Of a stretch of 23,133 bases of DNA, positions 7,857 to 15,697 are shown piece after piece. Location: assembly GCA_050012295.1 (NCBI GenBank), contig JBEKHL010000022.1:1-23133 (forward strand), given 5' to 3'. How positions within the stretch are numbered: position 1 is the stretch's first letter; every line of letters begins with the position of its first letter. The translations under genes were made by a program, and so were the position numbers. Under the pieces are notes generated by a model that was not told the DNA's origin, did not search any database, and was given only the letters and a program-made list of their open reading frames with translations. The DNA is from UBA6186 sp050012295 (lineage in GTDB: Bacteria > Pseudomonadota > Gammaproteobacteria > UBA6186 > Azoamicaceae).

Positions 7857-8471
7857 TTGCAGCTTTTACCAATTCATTTAACTGCCGAGCGAGGTAATTG
7901 GCACTTATTTATGTCCAGGAAGCGTAATAAACGCTTCCTGGAATTCGAAAAAAAAATTCTAGAACACGACGAATATACTTGCTGCTTCTGTGGATTCCAA
8001 GCATTTAATTATCAATCTGTAATAAACCATGATAATAATTATAAAAACAACAACCAAAATAATTTAGTTACCGCCTGTCCGTTTTGCCGACAATGTTTTT
8101 TCTTAGATGCATTAACAAATCCGGCTGTTGGTGGTGGCTATATAATATATTTACCAGAAATTAATCAAGCAGATTTAAATAATTTTTGTAGAGTATTATT
8201 TTCTTGTTTATTAAAAAATGCCCCATACAAGGGTAAATTACAAACCACGTATTTAAGCTTTAAGGATCGTACTAAACAAGTAGAAGAATTGTTTGGCCCT
8301 GGGAGCTCTAATCCTGCAATATTTGGACAAACCTTAATAGATAGTAATTTAACCCCTAAAGAACGTTCTCACCCAATTTTAACCCAGATTCGTTTATTAC
8401 CAGAACGTAAATTTTTTGAAGAACAAATTTTATATTGGAAAACTACGGTTTTTGATAAAATACCGTTATGA
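7857..8471 (+). CDS. icmJ: DotN/IcmJ, zinc-binding subunit of the type IV coupling complex
   Basis: A 204-residue protein, nearly the same length as Legionella IcmJ. DotN is part of the cytoplasmic coupling complex with DotL, DotM, IcmS and IcmW that hands effectors to the channel. The start is TTG at 7857, supported by AGAAAGGGG at 7842-7850 and by homology from the first residues on (LLPIHLTAERGNWHLFMSRK). Two cysteine pairs, C42-C45 and C74-C77, in the contexts YTCCFCGFQA and TACPFCRQC, make an HNH-like zinc knuckle. Later conserved stretches are GGGYIIYLPEI and FGPGSSNPAIFGQ. It is the last Dot/Icm gene here. In most relatives icmB (dotO) follows directly, but here a toxin-antitoxin pair on the other strand follows. 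Confidence 0.93.
   Translation: MQLLPIHLTAERGNWHLFMSRKRNKRFLEFEKKILEHDEYTCCFCGFQAFNYQSVINHDNNYKNNNQNNLVTACPFCRQCFFLDALTNPAVGGGYIIYLPEINQADLNNFCRVLFSCLLKNAPYKGKLQTTYLSFKDRTKQVEELFGPGSSNPAIFGQTLIDSNLTPKERSHPILTQIRLLPERKFFEEQILYWKTTVFDKIPL
7915..7941 (+). other. Perfect 11-bp hairpin inside icmJ
   Basis: CCAGGAAGCGT at 7915-7925 and ACGCTTCCTGG at 7931-7941 are exact complements around the 5-base loop AATAA. The arms are GC-rich in an AT-rich gene, and they lie 58-84 bases after the TTG start. No run of T follows, so this is not a standard terminator. It encodes residues 20-29 (SRKRNKRFLE). Confidence 0.7.
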
Positions 8472-8505
8472 TTTAAACCAGAAAGATCTTGGCACTAACA
8501 AAGAA

Positions 8506-8823
8506 TTAATGGCGTACTTTTGCACCAATATTAACCCCTTCTATTTGTTGAATTGCTTGTAACACTGCACAAAAATTACTAGTAGTAGGGTTACCTCTAT
8601 CGCTAAACATTCTTTGTAAACTTTTATCACTAATTTTAGTTTTTTTAGCTAATTTTTCAAACGAAATACTGGAATTAACATAATCTCTGAGAAGAGATTT
8701 GGCTATATCTAGATCTCCAGATAAAAACTCATTAATTGATTCTTCAAGCAAAGCTATGCGAAAAGCAGAATCTTTTAATGCACGCGCTTGAATAGTCTCT
8801 TTAAAATTTCTAGTTAAACCCAT
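8506..8823 (-). CDS. HigA-like antitoxin with helix-turn-helix
   Basis: A 105-residue protein of the addiction-module antidote family (HigA-like). The N-terminus MGLTRNFKETIQARAL is typical of this group. A helix-turn-helix lies at about residues 48-75 (ISFEKLAKKTKISDKSLQRMF), followed by the NPTTSNFCAVLQAI helix. It would neutralise the toxin encoded just upstream and repress their shared promoter. I chose the ATG at 8823 because GGGGAA precedes it at the right distance; an upstream in-frame start at 8868 would run into the toxin gene and lacks such a site. The toxin stop is 16 bases upstream. Toxin-first order is the HigBA arrangement. Confidence 0.85.
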   Translation of the reverse strand: MGLTRNFKETIQARALKDSAFRIALLEESINEFLSGDLDIAKSLLRDYVNSSISFEKLAKKTKISDKSLQRMFSDRGNPTTSNFCAVLQAIQQIEGVNIGAKVRH

Positions 8824-8839
8824 AAATTCCCCGCATTTC

Positions 8840-9169
8840 TTAATGTAATACACTCTTCTTATAGTCATCTAATAACTCAACAGCTAACTGAATATCTTTG
8901 TTTTGTCCTCGTTTTATGCCACCAGCTAATAATAAAACAACATTTTTCCCTATCTTTCCAAAATACAGACGATACCCTGGACCTGTATCTATTTTAAATT
9001 CCCACACACCACTACCTAAGAACTTAGTACTGGTAAAATTGCCTCTCTCCATTTTGTGAAGAGCGGCTGTAACTTTAGCTGCCGCTGTTGCGCCTAGCTT
9101 TTCAAACCAATCTCTAAAGTACGACTTACCTGTAGAACTAATATGCTCTTTGACTTCATAATTAATCAT
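8840..9169 (-). CDS. HigB/RelE-superfamily toxin (phage Gp49-like addiction module killer)
   Basis: A 109-residue basic protein of the RelE/ParE superfamily. Landmarks are FRDWFEKLGATAAAKVTAAL in the first helices, the GNF...LGSGVWEFKIDTGPGYRLYFGK core strand set, and VVLLLAGGIKRGQNKDI near the end, all typical of the putative addiction-module killer group. Such toxins are usually ribosome-dependent mRNA endonucleases; the Gly-Tyr-Arg and Lys-Arg residues of the core fit that role but do not prove it. The start is the ATG at 9169; an in-frame ATG at 9187 would overlap the palindrome at 9179-9194. The pair sits right after the Dot/Icm cluster, on the opposite strand, a common sign of local gene gain. 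Confidence 0.87.
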   Translation of the reverse strand: MINYEVKEHISSTGKSYFRDWFEKLGATAAAKVTAALHKMERGNFTSTKFLGSGVWEFKIDTGPGYRLYFGKIGKNVVLLLAGGIKRGQNKDIQLAVELLDDYKKSVLH

Positions 9170-9178
9170 AACAAAAAA

Positions 9179-9194
9179 GTAACACATGTGTTAC
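9179..9194 (-). promoter_or_regulatory. 16-bp perfect palindrome, likely operator of the toxin-antitoxin pair
   Basis: GTAACACATGTGTTAC reads the same on both strands and ends 10 bases upstream of the toxin ATG. Antitoxins of this family bind palindromes at their own promoter, so HigA-like autoregulation is the natural reading. Binding would also cover the region just before the toxin start codon. Confidence 0.65.
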
Positions 9195-9257
9195 CAACTG
9201 TCAACTTACAGCATAGCTTTGTAGTTGATCTTCTCTTAAATAGTATATATATAATTA

Positions 9258-9407
9258 GTATATATTATTAATTTAGCAGGAGATATAACCTTGGAACCTA
9301 TTATTTATTCTTGGGCTTCTTTGCTAAAAGGTTTGGCAATGCTTCCAGAAGACATAGAAATTATACGTGATGAAACAGATTATACTGACAATAAGGATCT
9401 GTTTTGA
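9258..9407 (+). pseudogene. Probable remnant of an AbrB/VapB-type antitoxin
   Basis: A frame open from 9255 to the TGA at 9405-9407 reads VYIINLAGDITLEPII, then YSWASLLKGLAMLPEDIEII and RDETDYTDNKDLF. The ending resembles the C-terminal tail of AbrB/MazE/VapB-type antitoxins: a Trp-containing helix, an L-x2-LP-D/E-D segment, an R-D/E turn and a final LF. The N-terminal DNA-binding half is missing or destroyed, and no VapC/PIN toxin follows. A TTG at 9291 preceded by AGGAG at 9278-9282 could still start a 38-residue peptide. An alternative is an intact small protein from that TTG. Confidence 0.45.
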
Positions 9408-9435
9408 TACCTAAACTCAAAATAGAAAATTGGGT

Positions 9436-10530
9436 ATGATCAAATATATTTTATTTTTAGTTATTGCAATAACAGTCGGGGTGTTTTTACAAAAATCCTC
9501 TCCTGATGTTTCCTTTACTTATAATAATTTATTAATAAAAATCCCTACTTGGCAAGTAATATCTGGTATTTTAATAATTCTATTCTTACAAAATTGGCTA
9601 TTTAAAATAGCAACCTCTAATTGGTTAAAAAATAAACGTACCAATAAATCTTTAAAATATGCTAAAAAAATTTTTCTTTCTTTAATAGCAGGAAAAATCG
9701 ATACTGCCGAAAATTATTCATTAAATTTAAATAATTTAATTAACATAAATAATAATTCTCAATTTAATTGGCTGCTGTCTTTATTTAATTTAATGAAATC
9801 AGAATTATACTATAACCAAGGCAACCACGAATTAGCGCTAATAGAACTAAATAAATTACACAAAAAATTACCTAATAATCAATTAATATTATCTAGATTA
9901 ACTACTACCTACCAATCTTTAAACGATTGGCAACAACTAATTAAATTATTACCAACATTAAAAAAATATCAAACTTATACCCAATTTGATTATCAACAAT
10001 TAGAATTTAAAGCTTATAAAGAACGTTTAGAGCAAATTATTAATACAAATACCGAATCTATAGATTTAGCATCATATTTTTTTAAACAATCACCCAAACC
10101 ACTTAAACAAAATCCTCAATTTATTTTAAGTTATGTTAATTGTTTATTGCGATTTAAATATTATGATTTAGCAGAAAACATTATAAAAACTAGTTTAACC
10201 AATAATTTAGATGTAAATAATACCAATATTATTAATCTAATAACTTTATATGGTGTAATTAAAAGTAATAATATTAAACAACAAATTAAAACTGCAGAAA
10301 ATTGGATCTCTAAATACCCTAACAACTTTGCAATATTATTAACCTTAGGGAGATTATGCATTAACGAAAGCTTATGGGGAAAAGCTAAAAATTACCTAGA
10401 ACAAGCCATACATATTCATCCCGATCCAGCCTGTTACTCTGAATTAGGACGATTAGCAGAAATACTTGGAGATCAACAAAAAAGCTTTAGCTGCTATCAA
10501 AAAGGCTCCCAAATTAAAGTTATTCCGTAA
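9436..10530 (+). CDS. hemY: HemY-like inner-membrane TPR protein
   Basis: A 364-residue protein with the HemY layout: two N-terminal membrane segments (about residues 3-19 and 39-56) with a short PDVSFTYNN loop between them, followed by a helical tetratricopeptide region. TPR-like pairs are visible near residues 115-145 (LYYNQGNHELALIELNKL) and at the C-terminus (WGKAKNYLEQAIHIHPDPACYSELGRLAEILGDQQKSFSCYQKG). HemY is associated with late heme synthesis genes in gammaproteobacteria, but its biochemical role is not established. It is usually in a hemC-hemD-hemX-hemY cluster; here it stands alone behind an accessory patch. I chose the ATG at 9436 rather than the TTG two codons earlier; neither has a clear ribosome binding site. 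Confidence 0.82.
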   Translation: MIKYILFLVIAITVGVFLQKSSPDVSFTYNNLLIKIPTWQVISGILIILFLQNWLFKIATSNWLKNKRTNKSLKYAKKIFLSLIAGKIDTAENYSLNLNNLININNNSQFNWLLSLFNLMKSELYYNQGNHELALIELNKLHKKLPNNQLILSRLTTTYQSLNDWQQLIKLLPTLKKYQTYTQFDYQQLEFKAYKERLEQIINTNTESIDLASYFFKQSPKPLKQNPQFILSYVNCLLRFKYYDLAENIIKTSLTNNLDVNNTNIINLITLYGVIKSNNIKQQIKTAENWISKYPNNFAILLTLGRLCINESLWGKAKNYLEQAIHIHPDPACYSELGRLAEILGDQQKSFSCYQKGSQIKVIP

Positions 10531-10576
10531 ACCCCTAAAAAAACCAGCAAATACACTAAAACTCTATTAAAAATAT

Positions 10577-10604
10577 TTGCAAACTAAATAAAAATCGGTA
10601 TAAT
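10577..10604 (+). promoter_or_regulatory. Candidate sigma-70 promoter for the TetR-family gene
   Basis: TTGCAA at 10577-10582 and a perfect TATAAT at 10599-10604 are 16 bases apart. They sit in the 147-base gap after hemY, about 70 bases ahead of the regulator ATG. Confidence 0.55.
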
Positions 10605-10677
10605 AGCAATCTTACATACTTAATATAAAAATAAAATTATTAAAATATACAGAATATATAGAGAGAGGTTGACACTA

Positions 10678-11253
10678 ATGGCTCGTCATAATGATAAAAG
10701 AATTCGCCTAGTTAAAGGTGCAGATCAATTATTTCACCAACAAGGAATTAATAATACTACTTTGGCAGATATTGCTCAATCAGCTGATGTTCCGCTTGGA
10801 AACGTATATTATTACTTCAAATCTAAAGAATCCATTATTTTGGCTGTTATAACCGATCGATTACAAACCTTACAACAACTATTTAATGAATTAAACAATA
10901 ATATTGCCAACCCTAAAGATCGTCTTAAAGCATTATTGGAAAATTGGCTCTCCAATGACAATGCTATTACTAATTTTGGTGATCCTCTCGGGGGATTATG
11001 TTTAGAACTTAGTAAACAACCAGGAGAATTACACAAAGCTGCTGCTAATTTAATGCAAACCGTAATATCTTGGTGTAATTCTCAATTTAACGCTTTAAAT
11101 CTTACTAAAAATTCAATAACTTCTACCCAATTAGCAATGCATTTTGTTGCTAGTTTACAAGGCATTAGTTTATTAGGGGTTACTTTTAAGGAACCTAATC
11201 ACTTACAAGAGCACTCAAAATTTATCGAGGACTGGTTAAATAATCTTGCATAA
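10678..11253 (+). CDS. TetR/AcrR-family transcriptional regulator
   Basis: A 191-residue one-component repressor. The N-terminal DNA-binding domain covers about residues 5-50: a first helix (KRIRLVKGADQLFHQQG), then the helix-turn-helix TTLADIAQSADVPLGNVYYY followed by FKSKESII, the hallmark TetR motif. The C-terminal ligand and dimerisation half has DPLGGLCLELSKQPGEL and a final HFVASLQGISLLG segment, similar to the YxaF/NemR-like group. The ATG at 10678 is preceded by GAGAGAGG (10661-10668) and is preferred over the TTG at 10669. Neighbours do not reveal the ligand: hemY is upstream and nrdA downstream, both on the same strand with intergenic gaps. It may act on a gene elsewhere or on its own promoter. 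Confidence 0.88.
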   Translation: MARHNDKRIRLVKGADQLFHQQGINNTTLADIAQSADVPLGNVYYYFKSKESIILAVITDRLQTLQQLFNELNNNIANPKDRLKALLENWLSNDNAITNFGDPLGGLCLELSKQPGELHKAAANLMQTVISWCNSQFNALNLTKNSITSTQLAMHFVASLQGISLLGVTFKEPNHLQEHSKFIEDWLNNLA

Positions 11254-11261
11254 TACCCATA

Positions 11262-11311
11262 ACCACATTATATTGTATAGAAAATAAAGCATATCAACTA
11301 TATATTGATAT
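11262..11311 (+). promoter_or_regulatory. Two NrdR-box-like sites upstream of nrdA
   Basis: ACATTATATTGT at 11265-11276 and CAACTATATATTGA near 11295-11308 both resemble the NrdR box (ACA-C-A/T-ATATATTGTGT). Their conserved TATTG ends at 11275 and 11307, so the sites are 32 bases or about three helical turns apart, the phased spacing typical of NrdR operators. The second site is inside an exact inverted repeat, ATATCAA (11291-11297) with TTGATAT (11305-11311). Confidence 0.55.
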
Positions 11312-11356
11312 TGCTGGCTAATTATTATTTATACATTTATAATGTGGAGCCATAGT

Positions 11357-14194
11357 ATGTCATTTACTTCTACAATTGAGCAACTTCAAGAAAACCAATG
11401 TAAAGACAATCCTAATTTTATTGAAAACTTAATAAAATCATTAAAAGTTATTAAACGTAATCATACAACTGTAACATTTGATCCGACCAAAATTTCTATA
11501 GCTATCACTAAAGCTTTTTGGGACGAAGAAGGTCAAGAAAATAATAATTCTATCCGCATTCAAGAATCCGTTGCAAAATTAACTATAGAAGTGTGTAGAT
11601 CTTTAGCAAGGTACCTACATATTAATCAAAATATCCATATAGAAGACATTCAAGATCAAGTTGAATTAGCGTTAATGCGCAATGGTTTTCATAAAATAGC
11701 TCGCTCTTATGTATTATACCGAGAAGAACACCGTAAATTGCGCGAACAACAAACAACTAAAACCCATGATGCAAATAATAATGATCCTACTATCAATATA
11801 ACCTTAGAAAACGGCAAAAAAGCTCATTTAGATTTAAATAAACTTTACAAAATAGTAACAGATGCTTGTGCTAAATTAGAATATACTGATCCTAATTTAA
11901 TCATAAAAGATACTGTAAAAAATTTATTCGAAGGAATAGCTATAGAAGAAGTATATAAAACCCTAATTATGAGTGCTAGGACTTTAATTGAAACAGAACC
12001 AAATTATAGCTATGTTGCTGCTCGATTATTACTACATTCCATAAGTAAAGAAGTTACAACTCTGTTAAAAATACCAAAAGCTAGTACTCCATTACAATTA
12101 TCTAAATATTATGGGTTAGCTTTAGTAAACTCTATTAAACATGGCATAAAAGTTTGCAGATTAGATAAACAGCTTGCTAATTTTGATTTGGAACAACTAG
12201 GTAAAGCTATAAAGCCCGACAGAGATCTACAATTTAATTATTTAGGGCTACAAACCTTATACGATCGTTATTTTTTACACGACAACGAAATACGCTACGA
12301 ATTACCACAAATTTTCTTTATGCGAGTTGCTATGGGATTAGCGCTTAATGAACAAAATAAAACCGAACGAACTATAGAATTTTATGATGTATTATCTAAT
12401 TTTGATTTTATGAGCGCCACGCCAACGTTATTTAATTCTGGAACAATTAGATCTCAACTATCTAGCTGTTTTTTATCGACCATTCCAGATGACTTGCACA
12501 ATATTTATGGAGCTATTCGAGACAATGCTTTATTACAAAAATTCGCTGGCGGTATAGGTAACGATTGGACCCCAGTAAGGGCAATGAATGCTCACATTAA
12601 AGGCACTAATGGTAAATCGCAAGGCATTATTCCTTTCTTAAAAGTTGCTAATGACACTGCAGTCGCAGTTAACCAAGGAGGCAAACGAAAAGGCGCAGTA
12701 TGTGCTTATTTAGAAACTTGGCATTTAGATTTAGAAGAATTCTTAGAATTACGTAAAAATACTGGCGAAGAAAGACGTCGTACCCACGATATGAATACTG
12801 CCAATTGGATCCCAGATTTATTTATGAAAAGAGTTTTAGAAAATAAAGATTGGACTTTATTTTCTCCAGATGAAACTCCAGATCTACATGATTTATATGG
12901 GGAAGCTTTTGAGCATGCTTACATAGCATACGAAGAACAAGCTAACCTTGGTAAAATTAAAAATTTTAAACAAATACCAGCAATTAATCTCTGGCGCAAA
13001 ATGCTAAATATGCTGTTTGAAACTGGCCATCCATGGATAACTTTTAAAGATGCTGCTAATTTACGATCTCCACAACAACATTGTGGAGTAGTCCATAGTT
13101 CTAATTTATGTACCGAAATAACCTTAAATTCTTCTATTGACGAAATAGCCGTATGTAATTTAGGTAGTATAAATCTAGTCCAACACGTAACAGCAACTGG
13201 TTTAAATCTAGAAAAATTGGAACAAACTATTAAAACTGCTATTCGCATGTTAGATAACGTTATTGATTTAAATTATTACACAGTACCGCAAGCTAGAAAT
13301 TCTAATTTGAAACATCGTCCAATTGGCTTAGGCTTAATGGGATTTCAAGATGCACTATATAAATTAAATATTTGTTACGCATCAAATCAAGCAGTAGAAT
13401 TTGCTGATCGTTCTATGGAATATTTTAGCTACTTTGCAATATCTGCTTCTAATAATTTAGCTCAAGAACGCGGCAGTTACCCTAGTTTCGAAGGATCTCT
13501 CTGGAGCAAAGGTATTTTACCGATAGATTCTATCAAACTATTAAATCAATATCGTGGACTTTATTTGGAACAAGATGATAGTAAAACTTTAGATTGGGAA
13601 AAACTACGTAATAAAATTCGTAAAACCGGTATGCGTAATTCTAATACCATGGCAATAGCCCCTACTGCTACTATTTCTAATATTTGTAATGTATCGCAAT
13701 CTATCGAACCTATATATCAAAACTTATATGTTAAATCTAATTTGTCTGGAGAATTTACTGTCGTTAATCAATATTTAGTAGCCGATTTAAAACAGTTAAA
13801 TCTATGGGATAAAGCTATGGTAAACGACTTAAAATATTTTAATGGTAGCTTACAACAAATAACTAAGATCCCAGAACATATTAAAGAAAAATACCGAACT
13901 GCATTTGAAATCGATCCTAATTGGTTAATTGATGCTGCCTCACGCAGACAAAAATGGATAGATATGGGACAATCTTTAAATTTATATATGGCTAATCCTT
14001 CTGGAAAAAAATTGGATCACATTTATAAAGCAGCATGGTTAAAAGGCTTAAAAACCACTTACTATTTACGCAGCTTAGGAGCCACCAGCACCGAAAAATC
14101 TACTATTAATTGTGGCACTTTAAATAAAGTAGCGGTAGAAGAAGTTACTAAAATGTGCAATATAGACGATGCATCTTGTGAAGCGTGTCAATAA
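11357..14194 (+). CDS. nrdA: Ribonucleoside-diphosphate reductase, large subunit (class Ia)
   Basis: A 945-residue catalytic subunit that makes deoxyribonucleotides from ribonucleoside diphosphates. It is longer than E. coli NrdA (761) because of a second N-terminal nucleotide-binding module. The first ATP-cone is at about residues 26-125 (VIKRNHTTVTFDPTKISIAI to YVLYREEHRKLRE). A second cone-like module is at about 132-225 (INITLENGKKAHLDLNKLYK onward). Active-site residues are in place: C371 in SSCF, N583, C585 and E587 in NLCTEI, C600 in VCNLGS, the radical-path pair TTYYLRS near the end, and the C-terminal thiols in CEACQ (C941, C944). I prefer the ATG at 11357, with GTGGAG 7 bases before it, over the ATG at 11342, which would place the ribosome binding site inside the gene. 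nrdB follows after 16 bases. Confidence 0.97.
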   Translation: MSFTSTIEQLQENQCKDNPNFIENLIKSLKVIKRNHTTVTFDPTKISIAITKAFWDEEGQENNNSIRIQESVAKLTIEVCRSLARYLHINQNIHIEDIQDQVELALMRNGFHKIARSYVLYREEHRKLREQQTTKTHDANNNDPTINITLENGKKAHLDLNKLYKIVTDACAKLEYTDPNLIIKDTVKNLFEGIAIEEVYKTLIMSARTLIETEPNYSYVAARLLLHSISKEVTTLLKIPKASTPLQLSKYYGLALVNSIKHGIKVCRLDKQLANFDLEQLGKAIKPDRDLQFNYLGLQTLYDRYFLHDNEIRYELPQIFFMRVAMGLALNEQNKTERTIEFYDVLSNFDFMSATPTLFNSGTIRSQLSSCFLSTIPDDLHNIYGAIRDNALLQKFAGGIGNDWTPVRAMNAHIKGTNGKSQGIIPFLKVANDTAVAVNQGGKRKGAVCAYLETWHLDLEEFLELRKNTGEERRRTHDMNTANWIPDLFMKRVLENKDWTLFSPDETPDLHDLYGEAFEHAYIAYEEQANLGKIKNFKQIPAINLWRKMLNMLFETGHPWITFKDAANLRSPQQHCGVVHSSNLCTEITLNSSIDEIAVCNLGSINLVQHVTATGLNLEKLEQTIKTAIRMLDNVIDLNYYTVPQARNSNLKHRPIGLGLMGFQDALYKLNICYASNQAVEFADRSMEYFSYFAISASNNLAQERGSYPSFEGSLWSKGILPIDSIKLLNQYRGLYLEQDDSKTLDWEKLRNKIRKTGMRNSNTMAIAPTATISNICNVSQSIEPIYQNLYVKSNLSGEFTVVNQYLVADLKQLNLWDKAMVNDLKYFNGSLQQITKIPEHIKEKYRTAFEIDPNWLIDAASRRQKWIDMGQSLNLYMANPSGKKLDHIYKAAWLKGLKTTYYLRSLGATSTEKSTINCGTLNKVAVEEVTKMCNIDDASCEACQ

Positions 14195-14210
14195 ATAAGG
14201 AGAAATATTT

Positions 14211-15293
14211 ATGAGCGAAACTTTAACTGAAACTAAAGCCGGAGCAACCGGCCTAGAAATGATCGAAATGAATGCTGCCAGAATTCACGTTGATGATAAA
14301 AAAATTATTAATTGCCGCGCCGATCTTAACCAATTAGTACCATTTAAATATGAATGGGCATGGGAAAAATATTTATGGGCTTGTGCTAATCACTGGATGC
14401 CAAACGAAATAAATATGGCTGCAGATCTCACTTTGTGGAAAAGTAAAGATGGATTAACCCAAGACGAACGTACCATAATAGAACGTAATTTAGGGTTCTT
14501 CTCTACTGCCGATTCTTTAGTTGCTAATAATTTAGTATTAGCAGTGTATCGCCATATTACCAATCCAGAATGCCGGCAATATTTACTAAGACAAGCATTC
14601 GAAGAAGCGTTACATACTCATTCTTATCAACATATAGTAGAAAGTTTAAGTATGGACGAAACGAAAATTTTTAACATGTATCGAGAAATTCCTTCAGTTG
14701 CTGAAAAAGCAGTTTGGTCTTTACAATTCACTCAAAGCCTTAGTGATCCGACTTTTAAAACTGGTACTTTAGAAACTGATCAAAGATTATTACGTGATCT
14801 AATCGCATTTTATGTGGTATTCGAAGGTATATTTTTCTATGTTGGTTTTACTCAAATTTTATCTATGGGTAGACGTAATAAAATGGTTGGAACCGCTGAA
14901 CAATTCCAATATATTTTACGCGACGAATCTATGCATTTAAATTTCGGTATAGACGTTATCAATCAAATTAAAATAGAAAACCCTCATCTCTGGACTAAAC
15001 AATTCCAACAAGAAATGATCGATATTATAACAACCGGAGTAGATCTAGAATATAAGTATGCTCTAGACACCATGCCAAGAGGGATCCTAGGATTAAATGC
15101 CGAACTATTTAGAGAATATTTAGAATTTATTGCTGACCGCCGATTTTTACAGATCGGATTACCTAAACAATACCATGCTACCAATAATCCATTCCCATGG
15201 ATGAGCGAAATTATTGATCTTAAAAAAGAAAAAAACTTCTTCGAAACTAGAGTTACCGAATATCAAACTGGTGGTACTTTGAATTGGGATTAA
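14211..15293 (+). CDS. nrdB: Ribonucleoside-diphosphate reductase, small subunit (class Ia)
   Basis: A 360-residue radical-generating subunit that partners NrdA. The diiron ligands are all visible: D101, E132 and H135 (EEALHTHSY), E205 (VFEGIFFYVGF), E239 and H242 (RDESMHLNF). The tyrosine that carries the radical is present as Y139. Chlamydia-type small subunits (class Ic) have Phe there and a Mn/Fe centre, so this is a standard class Ia type by its key residue, even though NrdA resembles the long forms. The C-terminal tail (TEYQTGGTLNWD) ends in the acidic, aromatic sequence that docks on NrdA. GGAG 9 bases before the ATG is a strong ribosome binding site. Confidence 0.97.
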   Translation: MSETLTETKAGATGLEMIEMNAARIHVDDKKIINCRADLNQLVPFKYEWAWEKYLWACANHWMPNEINMAADLTLWKSKDGLTQDERTIIERNLGFFSTADSLVANNLVLAVYRHITNPECRQYLLRQAFEEALHTHSYQHIVESLSMDETKIFNMYREIPSVAEKAVWSLQFTQSLSDPTFKTGTLETDQRLLRDLIAFYVVFEGIFFYVGFTQILSMGRRNKMVGTAEQFQYILRDESMHLNFGIDVINQIKIENPHLWTKQFQQEMIDIITTGVDLEYKYALDTMPRGILGLNAELFREYLEFIADRRFLQIGLPKQYHATNNPFPWMSEIIDLKKEKNFFETRVTEYQTGGTLNWD

Positions 15294-15363
15294 ATTTGCT
15301 TTACCACCATAGCATCTCCTTTATATGCTTGAATTAAATTTAACTTTCGTGGTAGATTAACGC

Positions 15364-15690
15364 ATGCTTATTACTCAACAAGACATTAACAAACTAGCAG
15401 AATTAGCTAAATTAGATTTGAATGTTTATCCAGACGATTTAGCTAATAGTACTTTTAAAAATCAATTAATCGCTGATTTAAACAATATTTTTAATCTAGT
15501 CGAGCAACTAAGAAATATCGACACTAGTAATGTAACCCCGTTAATTCATCCTGACGAACATGCTAAACAAAGATTAAGACCTGACTTAGTAACAGAAGAA
15601 AATGTTATAACTAACATGCAAGCTATAGCCCCTTTAAATGGTGTAGAAGCAGGATTATACTTAGTCCCTAAAGTAATAGAAACCGAGTAA
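15364..15690 (+). CDS. gatC: Asp/Glu-tRNA amidotransferase subunit C
   Basis: A 108-residue GatC, slightly longer than usual (95-100). It wraps around GatA and holds the GatCAB complex together. Landmarks are INKLAELAKLDL at the start, the FNLVEQLRNIDTSNVTPLIHP segment, and RLRPDLVTEENVITNMQAIAP followed by GLYLVPKVIE at the end. It opens the gatCAB operon; the gap to gatA is 7 bases. The 70-base gap after nrdB has no strong promoter: TTGAAT and TAGATT 18 bases apart (15329-15358) are a weak match. The only start-site support is GGTAG at 15351-15355. Confidence 0.93.
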   Translation: MLITQQDINKLAELAKLDLNVYPDDLANSTFKNQLIADLNNIFNLVEQLRNIDTSNVTPLIHPDEHAKQRLRPDLVTEENVITNMQAIAPLNGVEAGLYLVPKVIETE

Positions 15691-15697
15691 AATCTGT

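Noticed and set aside
8824..8868. N-terminal extension of the HigA-like antitoxin
   Set aside because: It would overlap the toxin gene, and the ATG at 8823 has a strong ribosome binding site and matches the usual start of the family.
12919..13248. 109-residue open frame on the minus strand inside nrdA
   Set aside because: It is antisense to conserved catalytic parts of nrdA, so it is a by-product of that coding sequence.
14211..15293. Chlamydia-type class Ic small subunit of ribonucleotide reductase
   Set aside because: Tyr is present at residue 139 and Asp at residue 101, so the key residues are those of class Ia.
15302..15354. Inverted repeat TACCAC/GTGGTA with inner AGCAT/ATGCT between nrdB and gatC
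   Set aside because: Short arms, long loop and no T run; too weak to call a terminator or riboswitch.
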